Assembly: GCA_036795455.1 (NCBI GenBank)
Contig: DAIRET010000008.1
Span: 1-42,090, forward strand
From: DAIRET01 sp036795455
Lineage (GTDB): Bacteria > Bacteroidota > Ignavibacteria > Ignavibacteriales > Ignavibacteriaceae
Length of the DNA stretch: 42,090 nucleotides
Direction of reading: 5' to 3'
In this document: positions 34,847 to 42,090 of the stretch, piece after piece
How positions within the stretch are numbered: position 1 is the first letter of the stretch
Layout: each line of letters starts with the position of its first letter
Notes under the pieces: generated by a model
What the model saw: the letters and a program-made list of their open reading frames with translations, nothing else
Databases searched by the model: none
What the model was told of the DNA's origin: nothing
Translations under genes and position numbers: made by a program

Positions 34847-35569
34847 ACTTAGCAATTACCCTTTCCGTGCAAGTATCCATCCTATACACTTTTTCATTGA
34901 GCAGCTTAATTATGTTTATAAATTAGAAAATCAATTCAGCATTTTCGTTAAGTTGATTTCAGTACAATTTTTGAAAAATTCAAAATTCCCGTTTTATCAA
35001 TCAATAAATTAGAGACAGAAAAAACGGTTCTTGTATTAGAGCAATGATTCCTTTTGAATAAAATAAACCAACGCCGGCTATTTTTTATAACAGGTATTGA
35101 TTTGTTAAGTAAATCATCTACATCGGTGAGGCAAATAGGTGATGGTACAAATCATCAGTAAAAAATTTGAAAAATAAATTCATTACAAAACTGAAGTATT
35201 TTTAATCCCGGCAGAAAACAAGCAATGCCGTCCCGTTGAAAACATAGAGTTAGATCAACGGTGTTTCTTCATTCTTCAATAATGATTATCCCTTGGAAAT
35301 TATTTGTTACAACATTAAATAAAAACAGATAAAAATGCAAGAAAAAAAGAATACTCTGTTTATGCAAAACCGGATAAGAATTCATACCCTAAATGTGATT
35401 AACAAACATGAAGAAACCAACTTCCAAATAAAAACAGCTCTAACTTTAGTGTTTCAAATTCTAATTATAAAGTTCATGAAACAAATCTTTTTTACTTTTC
35501 CAATTGTTTTTGATAGAGGGTTTTTTGTATGTTCACTTTGCAATAATTCTATTATTTGGAAAACGGTTT
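34847..35569. other. Gene-free 723-bp gap between cas6 and lonB
   Basis: Divergent upstream region of cas6 and the protease gene. Open frames here are short, with biased composition, and are not supported as genes. I searched by eye for direct repeats of 25-40 bases and found none, so there is no CRISPR array. A 7-bp hairpin CCGTTGA / TCAACGG lies at 35233-35261 with a 15-base loop. No TTTG / TAnnTTTG promoter was found. Confidence 0.6.
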
Positions 35570-38050
35570 ATGATGGCATTGAAAAAAGCTGATACACGAA
35601 ATGGACTTTTACCCAAAGATTTGCGATGGATGTGCAATCCCGCTATATTTGACTTTCAATCAACAGGTGAACTTGAACCGATAGAAGGAATACTCGGACA
35701 GGATAGGGCACTAAATGCGATTAAACTCGGTGTCAATCTCCGCAGTCCCGGATATAATATTTATATCTCCGGATTATCAGGGACAGGTAAAGCTACAACT
35801 GTAAAAAAAATACTTGAAAAGACAAGTGAAAACACTCCTTCATTAAAGGACTATGCTTACGTCAATAATTTCTCCGACCCGGATAGACCGATACTACTTG
35901 TTTTTCCGGCAGGTAACGCTAAAATCTTTAAACAGGAACTTAATGGATTAATATTATTTTTAAAAGAGAAAATTCCGCAGACGCTTGAAAGTCCTAAATA
36001 CCTCAATAGGAAGAAAGGTATTGTTGCCGACTACAGTACCAAAGAACAGAATCTGATTAGTAACTTTGAAACAAAGTTAAAGGAAGACAGTTTTTCCATA
36101 GGACAAATACAGGTGGGAGAAACTACGCGTCCTGAAATTATTCCTATAATAGATAATAAACCGGTGCCAGTTTATAATATTGAACTTGCAGTCGGAGAAG
36201 GAAAATTAACTCAAAACGATGCGAAAGAGATTGTAAAAAAATATGGGAAGTACCAGGAAGAATTAATCCAGATATTCAAAAAAGGATTAAAGCTGAGCCA
36301 GGAACTCCAGGGAAAAATTTCACTGCTTGAGAAGAATGAAGTCGAAGTACTTGTTAAAGGAGCTTTAAGCGCCTTCAAGGAAAAATATGATGATGAAAAA
36401 ATATTAAACTATCTTGAACAGGTTGAAGAGAGCATACTCGAAAATCTACAGGTATTTAAAGGAGTAAGACCGGAAGGAGATACAACCCCGGAAGGTTATA
36501 TAATCGATTACTTCAGGGAATATGATATAAACATTATACTTGATAATTCATCGACAAAGAAAATTCCAGTGGAGATAGAAATATCTCCTACATATACAAA
36601 TCTATTCGGAACAGTAGAAAAAATAAACGACGGCAAAGGGGGCTGGTATGCTGATTTTACAAGGATAAAAGCAGGTTCTCTTCTTAAAGCAAACGGCGGA
36701 TTTCTTGTGCTTAACGTGAACCATGTTTTTGAAGAGCCCGGAGTTTGGCGCACACTAAAAAGGGTTTTAACTTATAGAAAACTTGAAATCCAGGAATCAC
36801 CAAGCTATTTCCAGTTTTCTCCTTCAATTCTTAAACCGGAACCGATTGATGTTGATACAAAAGTAATTCTAATCGGAAGTAATTATGCATACTCTCTTCT
36901 TTCCGGTTATGAAGATGACTTTAAAAAAATCTTTAAAGTGAAAGCGGAATTCGATTACGAAATAAAACGTACCGGCGAAGTTATTGTTGAATATGCGCGG
37001 GTTATTAAAAAAATGATAAAGGAAGAGAACCTGCTTGAGTTTGATAAATCGGCGATTGCTTATCTTTTTGAACTCTCATCCAAATATGCGGGACAGAAAG
37101 ATAAACTAACATCCCGTTTTTCAGTAATTGCTGACCTTGCCCGCGAAGCTGATTTTTGGGCAAGGGAAGAGAGTGCCGATTCTGTTATGGCAGATCATGT
37201 ACGAAAAAGTTATGATAATGCACGCTATAGGCATAATCTTTCGGAAGAAAAAATTTCCGAAATGATTTCCGATGAAACAATATTGATTGAAACGGAACAT
37301 GAAAAAGTCGGGCAGGTTAACGGGCTTGCCGTTTATGGCGCGGATTTTTATGCATTCGGAAAACCGACAAGAATTACCGCTGCTGTTTCTATTGGTAACG
37401 GTTCAATCATCAATGTTGAAAGAGAAGCCGGTATGAGCGGTAAAACTTACGATAAAGGAGTTCTGATTATCTCCGGTTATTTTAAAGAAACTTTCGGGCA
37501 GAACTTCCCTCTTTCGTTTGCTGCCAACCTTGTATTCGAACAATCATACGGAATGATTGACGGAGACAGTGCGTCCGCTGCTGAAATATTTGCTTTACTC
37601 TCAACTTTATCCGGGGTACCGCTTAAACAAAGTATTGCGGTTACAGGCTCCGTTAATCAAAAGGGAGATATCCAGCCGATAGGAGGAGTTAATGAGAAGA
37701 TAGAAGGTTTCTTCGATACTTGTAAAAATAAAGGTTTAACCGGGAATCAAGGGGTGATTATTCCGCAACAAAATGTTAAAGACTTAATGTTAAGAGAAGA
37801 TATTATTGCAAGTGTGAAGAAAAAACAATTTAGTATTTATTCAATTACAAGGATTGAAGAAGGAATTGAAATCATTACAGGAATTAAAGCGGGAGAAAAG
37901 CTATCGAACGGTCATTATGAAAAAGATACTGTTTACGGTTGCGTAGAAAAACGATTGAAAGAACTGTACCTTAAAGCAAAAGACCCGTTCAAACTTAAGA
38001 GTAAAAAGCATAAAGATAAATCAGAAGGAACATCGAAAGGAAAAAGATAG
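35570..38050 (+). CDS. LonB-type ATP-dependent protease (AAA_32 + Lon S16)
   Basis: 826 residues from the ATG at 35570; the open frame extends upstream to a TTG at 35504, but those 22 residues look non-coding. The AAA domain has Walker A GLSGTGKATT at about 67-76, with a long helical insertion (about 180-330). GSLLKANGGFLVLNVNHVFE is the Walker B/sensor region of this family. The Lon proteolytic domain (about 560-790) has the dyad Ser667 (DGDSASAAE) and Lys710 (GGVNEKIEGFF), separated by 43 residues as in Lon. It probably degrades misfolded proteins in the cytoplasm; it has no TM segments, unlike archaeal LonB. The C-terminus is Lys-rich. The pyruvate kinase ATG follows with no gap. Confidence 0.93.
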   Translation: MMALKKADTRNGLLPKDLRWMCNPAIFDFQSTGELEPIEGILGQDRALNAIKLGVNLRSPGYNIYISGLSGTGKATTVKKILEKTSENTPSLKDYAYVNNFSDPDRPILLVFPAGNAKIFKQELNGLILFLKEKIPQTLESPKYLNRKKGIVADYSTKEQNLISNFETKLKEDSFSIGQIQVGETTRPEIIPIIDNKPVPVYNIELAVGEGKLTQNDAKEIVKKYGKYQEELIQIFKKGLKLSQELQGKISLLEKNEVEVLVKGALSAFKEKYDDEKILNYLEQVEESILENLQVFKGVRPEGDTTPEGYIIDYFREYDINIILDNSSTKKIPVEIEISPTYTNLFGTVEKINDGKGGWYADFTRIKAGSLLKANGGFLVLNVNHVFEEPGVWRTLKRVLTYRKLEIQESPSYFQFSPSILKPEPIDVDTKVILIGSNYAYSLLSGYEDDFKKIFKVKAEFDYEIKRTGEVIVEYARVIKKMIKEENLLEFDKSAIAYLFELSSKYAGQKDKLTSRFSVIADLAREADFWAREESADSVMADHVRKSYDNARYRHNLSEEKISEMISDETILIETEHEKVGQVNGLAVYGADFYAFGKPTRITAAVSIGNGSIINVEREAGMSGKTYDKGVLIISGYFKETFGQNFPLSFAANLVFEQSYGMIDGDSASAAEIFALLSTLSGVPLKQSIAVTGSVNQKGDIQPIGGVNEKIEGFFDTCKNKGLTGNQGVIIPQQNVKDLMLREDIIASVKKKQFSIYSITRIEEGIEIITGIKAGEKLSNGHYEKDTVYGCVEKRLKELYLKAKDPFKLKSKKHKDKSEGTSKGKR

Positions 38051-39490
38051 ATGTTAAAAGAAATATCAAATGTTTTCGCAAAGACTAAAATTTTAGCAAC
38101 ATTAGGACCGGCTTCAAGTACAACGGAAAATATTCAACAGTTAATTGATGCCGGACTTGACGGTGTTCGTTTAAATTTTTCTCACGGTAAATACGATTTT
38201 TATGAATCGCTTTATGATTCAATTGATACTGCATGCAAAGCAAAACAAGCACCGCTTGCGGTATTAATAGATCTTCAAGGACCCAAAATTAGAGTCGGCG
38301 ATTTAGCAGAACCGGAAATTGAACTTGTTGACGGTGAAAAAATTGAAATTACATCAAAGGATTTGCCCGGTACGAAAGATGTTATTTCTACATCTTACAA
38401 ACTGATTGTTAATGATGCTAAAGTCGGTAATACTATTTTAATCGATGATGGTTTAATTAAATTGATAGTAACCGGAAAGAGCGATGATTCGGTTTTCTGC
38501 GAAATCGAAAGCGGAGGAATTCTGAAACCGAGAAAGGGGATGAATCTTCCCGGGATGAGACTTTCAACTCCATCCGTAACGGAGAAGGATATTTCTGATT
38601 TAACATTTGCATTGAAGCATAGAGTGGATTATATAGCGCTCTCGTTTGTTAGAAAAGCAATTGATATAGTAGAACTAAAAAACTGGTTAAAGAAGCATGG
38701 AAGCTATACACCCGTTATTGCAAAAATTGAAAAAGAAGAAGCAGTAAATGATTTCGATGAAATTTTAAAAGTTGCTGATGGTATAATGGTAGCAAGAGGC
38801 GACCTCGGAGTTGAAATGTCAGCCTGCCGTGTACCGATAATTCAGAAACAGATTATTAAAAGATGTAATAGTGTCGGTAAATTAGTTATTACTGCTACTC
38901 AAATGCTTGAGTCAATGATTAGCAATCCCGTTCCCACGAGGGCAGAAGCATCAGATGTAGCTAATGCTGTTTGGGACGGAACCGATGTTGTAATGCTCAG
39001 CGCCGAAACATCGGTTGGAAAAAATCCCGTTAGAGCAGTTCAGATAATGAATAACATTGTCCGCTATGCCGAAGAAAATCTCGATAAAGTATCTGCGATA
39101 CCTTACGAAATTCCGTCATCCCTTGAGGAAAACCTTTTCGATTCTTATTGCTACGCAGTCAGCGATTTGAGCAAACGTGTGAAGGCATCAGCGATTGTGG
39201 TTTTTACACACAAAGGAAGAACAGCAGTCCGCCTTTCCAAGTACCGCCCCGATGCAAGAATAGTTGCTATCTCCGATTGTTTTGAAACTATGAATAATTT
39301 ATGTTTAAAATATGGTGTTACTTCAATATTTGCCGAAGATATTAAGGATGAACAAAAAGCTATTGAAAATGCCCGACAACTTGTAATTCAGTCGGGACAT
39401 GTAAAGAAGGGGGATGTTGTTGTAATTACTTCGGGAGCTCCTTTTTCAGATAAAAGCCGTATGAACTGGTTAAAGTTTGCTGTAATTTAA
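38051..39490 (+). CDS. pyk: Pyruvate kinase
   Basis: 479 residues, typical bacterial size. The barrel domain begins TKILATLGPASS, with VRLNFSHGKY, the B domain inserted at about 80-180, and the active-site signature PVIAKIEKEEAVNDFDE and MVARGDLGVEM. The potassium and substrate region is ITATQMLESMISNPVPTRAE. The C-terminal domain shows AIVVFTHKGRTAVRLSKYRP. It makes pyruvate and ATP from PEP and ADP, the last step of glycolysis. The start follows the lonB stop directly, and the next gene starts 29 bp later. Confidence 0.97.
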   Translation: MLKEISNVFAKTKILATLGPASSTTENIQQLIDAGLDGVRLNFSHGKYDFYESLYDSIDTACKAKQAPLAVLIDLQGPKIRVGDLAEPEIELVDGEKIEITSKDLPGTKDVISTSYKLIVNDAKVGNTILIDDGLIKLIVTGKSDDSVFCEIESGGILKPRKGMNLPGMRLSTPSVTEKDISDLTFALKHRVDYIALSFVRKAIDIVELKNWLKKHGSYTPVIAKIEKEEAVNDFDEILKVADGIMVARGDLGVEMSACRVPIIQKQIIKRCNSVGKLVITATQMLESMISNPVPTRAEASDVANAVWDGTDVVMLSAETSVGKNPVRAVQIMNNIVRYAEENLDKVSAIPYEIPSSLEENLFDSYCYAVSDLSKRVKASAIVVFTHKGRTAVRLSKYRPDARIVAISDCFETMNNLCLKYGVTSIFAEDIKDEQKAIENARQLVIQSGHVKKGDVVVITSGAPFSDKSRMNWLKFAVI

Positions 39491-39519
39491 GAAATATTTT
39501 CTCTGAACATAAATAGAAA

Positions 39520-40749
39520 ATGGATGGAAAGAAGTCGAAAAATATTGTTATTGTCGGAGGAGGAGCAGCCGGTTTTTTTGCAGCTATTATTGCAGCCGAA
39601 AGTAATAGTAATAATCAGGTTGTAATTCTTGAAAAGGGGACAGAAGTTTTAAGTAAAGTAAAAATTTCAGGCGGAGGCAGATGTAATGTAACCAATGGAT
39701 GCTTCGAGCCATCACTCCTCTCAGAAAATTACCCGCGCGGAGCCAAAGAGTTGAAGGGATTATTCTTTAAGTTTAATTCTTCCGGTACAATCGAATGGTT
39801 CGAATCAAAAGGAGTTAAACTTAAAACAGAAAAAGATGGCAGAGTTTTCCCGGTTTCAAATAAATCTCAAACAATAATCGATTGTTTCCTCAATACAGCA
39901 GACTTTTTAAAAATTGAAACCCAAACTTCACAACATGTTGTAGATTTGGTTCCCCCTAAAGATGAAAAAGATAAATGGAGCGTTGTAACAAAATCGAACG
40001 ATTCTTTTTTTGCAGACGCGGTAATAGTAACCTCCGGCGGAAGTGATTCAACCTGGAAAATTCTTGAAAAATTAGGGCATACTATAATCACACCGGTTCC
40101 ATCACTTTTCAGTTTCATAATAAAAAGCAGAATTATAGATAATCTTGAAGGGGTTGCTGTTGAAGATGTTGAAATATCAACAGTTGATAAAAAAATTAGA
40201 ACTGATGGAGCGGTATTGATTACGCATAAGGGACTTAGCGGACCGGCTGTACTTAAGTTATCTGCATTCGGGGCAAGAGCATTCCATGATTCAAAGTATA
40301 ATTATAAAATTAACATAAATTGGATGCCCGGCTTTAATTTTGATTCAGTTTGTGATTATCTAAAAGTTTATAGAAATAGTAACCTGATGAAAGGGGCTTC
40401 AGTTAAACCTTTTCAAAATATCCCTCGCAGGTTATGGCAAAGATTTTTAGAGCTGGCGGGGATTGAAGAGAAGAAAAAATGGAATCAAATCCCGAACGAA
40501 AAATTGTTTGAATTATGTAGAATAATAACAAATTCCGAAATGACTGTTACCGGGAGAAATACAAATAAAGAGGAATTTGTAACTGCCGGCGGTGTTAAGC
40601 TTGATGAAGTTAATTTTAAAAGAATGGAAAGCAGATTGCATAAAGGTTTGTTTTTTGCAGGGGAAGTGCTCGATATTGACGGTTTAACAGGGGGATTTAA
40701 TTTCCAGGCGGCATGGACAACAGCGTATATTGCCGGTAATTCAGTTTAG
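39520..40749 (+). CDS. HI0933/BaiN-family NAD(P)/FAD-dependent flavoprotein
   Basis: 409 residues. The FAD Rossmann motif is IVIVGGGAAGFFAAIIAAES (about 8-27). KVKISGGGRCNVTNGC is the family hallmark, with GRVFPVSNKSQTIIDCF, AVIVTSGGSD, and the C-terminal FAD site GLFFAGEVLDIDGLTGG. VTAGGVKLDEVNFKRM is typical. The reaction is unknown for most members; BaiN reduces steroid-like alkenes in gut bacteria. Cytoplasmic. The gene lies 29 bp after pyk and 63 bp before the deaminase gene. Confidence 0.9.
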   Translation: MDGKKSKNIVIVGGGAAGFFAAIIAAESNSNNQVVILEKGTEVLSKVKISGGGRCNVTNGCFEPSLLSENYPRGAKELKGLFFKFNSSGTIEWFESKGVKLKTEKDGRVFPVSNKSQTIIDCFLNTADFLKIETQTSQHVVDLVPPKDEKDKWSVVTKSNDSFFADAVIVTSGGSDSTWKILEKLGHTIITPVPSLFSFIIKSRIIDNLEGVAVEDVEISTVDKKIRTDGAVLITHKGLSGPAVLKLSAFGARAFHDSKYNYKININWMPGFNFDSVCDYLKVYRNSNLMKGASVKPFQNIPRRLWQRFLELAGIEEKKKWNQIPNEKLFELCRIITNSEMTVTGRNTNKEEFVTAGGVKLDEVNFKRMESRLHKGLFFAGEVLDIDGLTGGFNFQAAWTTAYIAGNSV

Positions 40750-40812
40750 AATTGTAAAATAATCCGGCATAGTTTAATTTATTAATGTGATACTTTTTTT
40801 TAAGGAGAAATA

Positions 40813-41316
40813 ATGACAAGAAAACATAGGGTAAGACCATCATGGGACGAATACTTCCTTAAAGTTGCAATGCTTGTTTCGGAACGCTCAACATGTCCGA
40901 GAATGCACTGCGGCTGCGTACTGGTAAGGGATAAACAAATATTATCAACGGGGTATAATGGTTCGATACCGGGCGATGCTCATTGCGATGATGCGGGTTG
41001 CCTGGTTGTTGATAACCACTGTTTAAGAACAATACATGCCGAAATGAATGCAATACTTCAATGCTCATCACACGGAGTTAGTACGAAGAATGCAATAGCT
41101 TATGTAACCAATATGCCGTGTACAAATTGCGCAAAGGCACTAATTACTGCAGGTATAAAAGAAGTAGTTATTTTCTCAGATTACCATGATACACTTGCGG
41201 AAGATTTCTTCAGTAAAGCAAACGTCCCGATAAAAAGGATAAAAAAGCCGAAAAACACTATTGATTATAATTTAAAAGATTTTACATCAGCGAAAAAGAT
41301 AAGTAAGAAGAAATAG
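40813..41316 (+). CDS. dCMP-type (deoxycytidylate) deaminase
   Basis: 167 residues. The zinc site is His in TIHAEMNAI (HAE, with catalytic Glu) and the two Cys of MPCTNCAKAL. CGCVLVRDKQILSTGYNGS and PGDAHCDDAGC (an extra Cys/His set usual in dCMP deaminases) support dCMP over cytidine deaminase. It would make dUMP for thymidylate synthesis. AAGGAG lies 5 bases before the ATG. The C-terminus ends in a Lys-rich tail. The 95 bp to the next, convergent gene contain no clear terminator. Confidence 0.92.
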   Translation: MTRKHRVRPSWDEYFLKVAMLVSERSTCPRMHCGCVLVRDKQILSTGYNGSIPGDAHCDDAGCLVVDNHCLRTIHAEMNAILQCSSHGVSTKNAIAYVTNMPCTNCAKALITAGIKEVVIFSDYHDTLAEDFFSKANVPIKRIKKPKNTIDYNLKDFTSAKKISKKK

Positions 41317-41411
41317 TTTTTTTGAAAGGAACGGGTAATACTATACTTCACCGGAGAGCCTCGAATTGAATCCGGCGTTTGGCGTCAATTAATAATGTGA
41401 TGGATGCTCGT

Positions 41412-41732
41412 TTAAATGTATGAATCTGCCTGGTATAGCGGCTCGATTTCCCACTCGTCTTCTACAGTACCGTAACAGTGGGAACATTTATCAATTGTAA
41501 AAACAACTTTTTCCTCGGTGGTTAATGCCCTTATAAAATTTAAAACAGTACCGCAGCTTGAGCACTGAACTGTATGACAGGTAGTGGCTTTAGCACTGCA
41601 ACTGGGACATAAAAAACCAAGTTCACCCGGTATTTCATCGGGATTCACAAAAAACAAAGTGTTACATTTGGCATTATTACATTGTGCAAAATGAAACTGA
41701 ATAGTATCTAAAGTACCGATAATTTTCTCCAC
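41412..41732 (-). CDS. Small double zinc-ribbon protein
   Basis: 106 residues from a GTG; no ATG is available. Nine Cys: C18 and C23 (QCNNAKC), C42 and C45 (CPSC), C52, C57 and C60 (CSSCG), C83 and C86 (CSHC). These would form two treble-clef or zinc-ribbon sites, one from C18/C23/C42/C45 and one from C57/C60/C83/C86. No catalytic domain, signal peptide or membrane segment. I do not recognise the family beyond zinc-ribbon character. It diverges from manB, 140 bp away, and converges on the deaminase gene. Confidence 0.7.
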   Translation of the reverse strand: MEKIIGTLDTIQFHFAQCNNAKCNTLFFVNPDEIPGELGFLCPSCSAKATTCHTVQCSSCGTVLNFIRALTTEEKVVFTIDKCSHCYGTVEDEWEIEPLYQADSYI

Positions 41733-41804
41733 AAAATTTTGACGGCAAACTTATAACTATTTTTTCTAAATGTCCATTCAAAAAAAAGTCCCTTTAATTT
41801 TTTG

Positions 41805-41836
41805 TTTGGAAATCACCCCGATTGACTTTAATTTCG
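41805..41836 (+). promoter_or_regulatory. manB promoter with overlapping inverted repeats
   Basis: TTTG (41805-41808), 20 bases, then TAATTTCG (41829-41836), one base off TAnnTTTG. Two overlapping inverted repeats span the -7 element: CCCGA/TCGGG (41817-41838) and ATTGAC/GTCAAT (41821-41843). A regulator site is possible. Confidence 0.45.
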
Positions 41837-41872
41837 GGTCAATGTTATTTCAATTAAATATGGAATCTAAAA

Positions 41873-42090
41873 ATGGAAAAACTATCCTCATTTAAAGCAT
41901 ACGACGTCAGGGGAAAAGTCCCTACCGAATTAAATGAAGACCTTGCATATAAAATCGGCAGAGCATATACAAAGTTGATTAATTGTAAAGAAGTTGTTAT
42001 TGGTTTCGATGTAAGAAAGTCCTCGGTATCAATTTCTGAAGCATTAATTAAAGGTTTTACCGACAGCGGTGTTGATGTTATAAACATCGG
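41873..42090 (+). CDS. manB: Phosphomannomutase/phosphoglucomutase, 5' part
   Basis: Starts at the ATG at 41873 and runs off the window after about 72 codons. MEKLSSFKAYDVRGKVPTEL carries the conserved AYDVRG segment of domain 1 of alpha-D-phosphohexomutases, followed by YKIGRAYTKL, EVVIGFDVRKSS and GVDVINI, as in E. coli ManB/CpsG. The catalytic phospho-Ser lies beyond the window. The product interconverts mannose-6-P and mannose-1-P (and often glucose phosphates) for nucleotide-sugar synthesis. A nearer upstream ATG at 41860 is out of frame. Confidence 0.88.
   Translation, partial: MEKLSSFKAYDVRGKVPTELNEDLAYKIGRAYTKLINCKEVVIGFDVRKSSVSISEALIKGFTDSGVDVINI

Noticed and set aside
34847..35569. 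Possible CRISPR array next to cas6
   Set aside because: No direct repeat of 25-40 bases with regular spacing was found; GTTGAAAAC-like words occur only once.
35504..35569. N-terminal hydrophobic extension of the LonB protease from a TTG (possible TM anchor)
   Set aside because: No ribosome site at the TTG; ATGs at 35570 and 35573 give a start that fits the family.
35335..35592. 85-codon open frame before the LonB gene
   Set aside because: It overlaps the protease start, has biased low-complexity content and no family resemblance or ribosome site.
41317..41411. tRNA or terminator after the deaminase gene
   Set aside because: No cloverleaf; the CCGGA/TCCGG stem is short, with a long loop and no T-run.

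Overview
This AT-rich window looks like chromosomal DNA from a member of the Bacteroidota/Chlorobiota assemblage, most likely an Ignavibacteria-type bacterium. The reasons are: two secreted proteins end in a type IX secretion (T9SS, type A) sorting domain; an uppS-bamA-ompH-ompH-lpxD outer-membrane block is present; SpoVG, Fe-S uracil-DNA glycosylase and YicC-Gmk-RpoZ-CoaBC occur in the arrangements seen in that group; and several promoters fit the Bacteroidota TTTG / TAnnTTTG pattern. The taxonomic call is inference. Coding density is high, and I saw no tRNA, rRNA, insertion sequence, prophage or CRISPR array.

Layout, left to right. 1-4640 (minus): a large T9SS-exported phosphodiester-glycosidase-like protein, cut by the window edge, and a YtcJ-like amidohydrolase. 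4740-8213: an unrecognised membrane/coiled-coil protein with a possible 3' frameshift, diverging from lexA. The lexA promoter carries two GTG-N10-CAC operators, and lexA is followed at once by a WYL-like mini-protein and a degenerate nuclease-fold protein. 8377-13919 (plus): envelope biogenesis block uppS, bamA, two ompH/skp paralogues, lpxD. 13930-19649: a CBM20-esterase (minus), then a plus-strand run of T9SS subtilase, O-methyltransferase, nitrilase-family amidase and sugar-nucleotide epimerase, closed by a clear terminator.

19629-26495 (minus): a signalling cassette of Thi5/NMT1-type binding protein, Cache-HAMP-GAF histidine kinase, receiver, receiver-PP2C phosphatase and STAS anti-sigma antagonist, with hflX upstream. 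26773-29481 (minus): dnaB, a DUF1460 cell-wall-type hydrolase overlapping it by 4 nt, and a DUF3788 protein; a perfect DnaA-box sequence lies upstream of dnaB. 29706-33385 (minus): yicC-gmk-rpoZ-coaBC-udg, tightly packed. 33714-34846 (minus): spoVG and a solitary cas6 whose catalytic-histidine position is aspartate, flanked by two gene-poor gaps. 35570-41316 (plus): LonB-type ATP-dependent protease, pyruvate kinase, HI0933-type flavoprotein and dCMP-type deaminase. 41412-42090: a zinc-ribbon protein diverging from the 5' end of manB.

Most genes are housekeeping or envelope functions. The least ordinary parts are the LexA-controlled triad (6793-8213), the binding-protein/kinase/phosphatase/STAS cassette (19629-25179), and the orphan Cas6 beside SpoVG (33714-34846).
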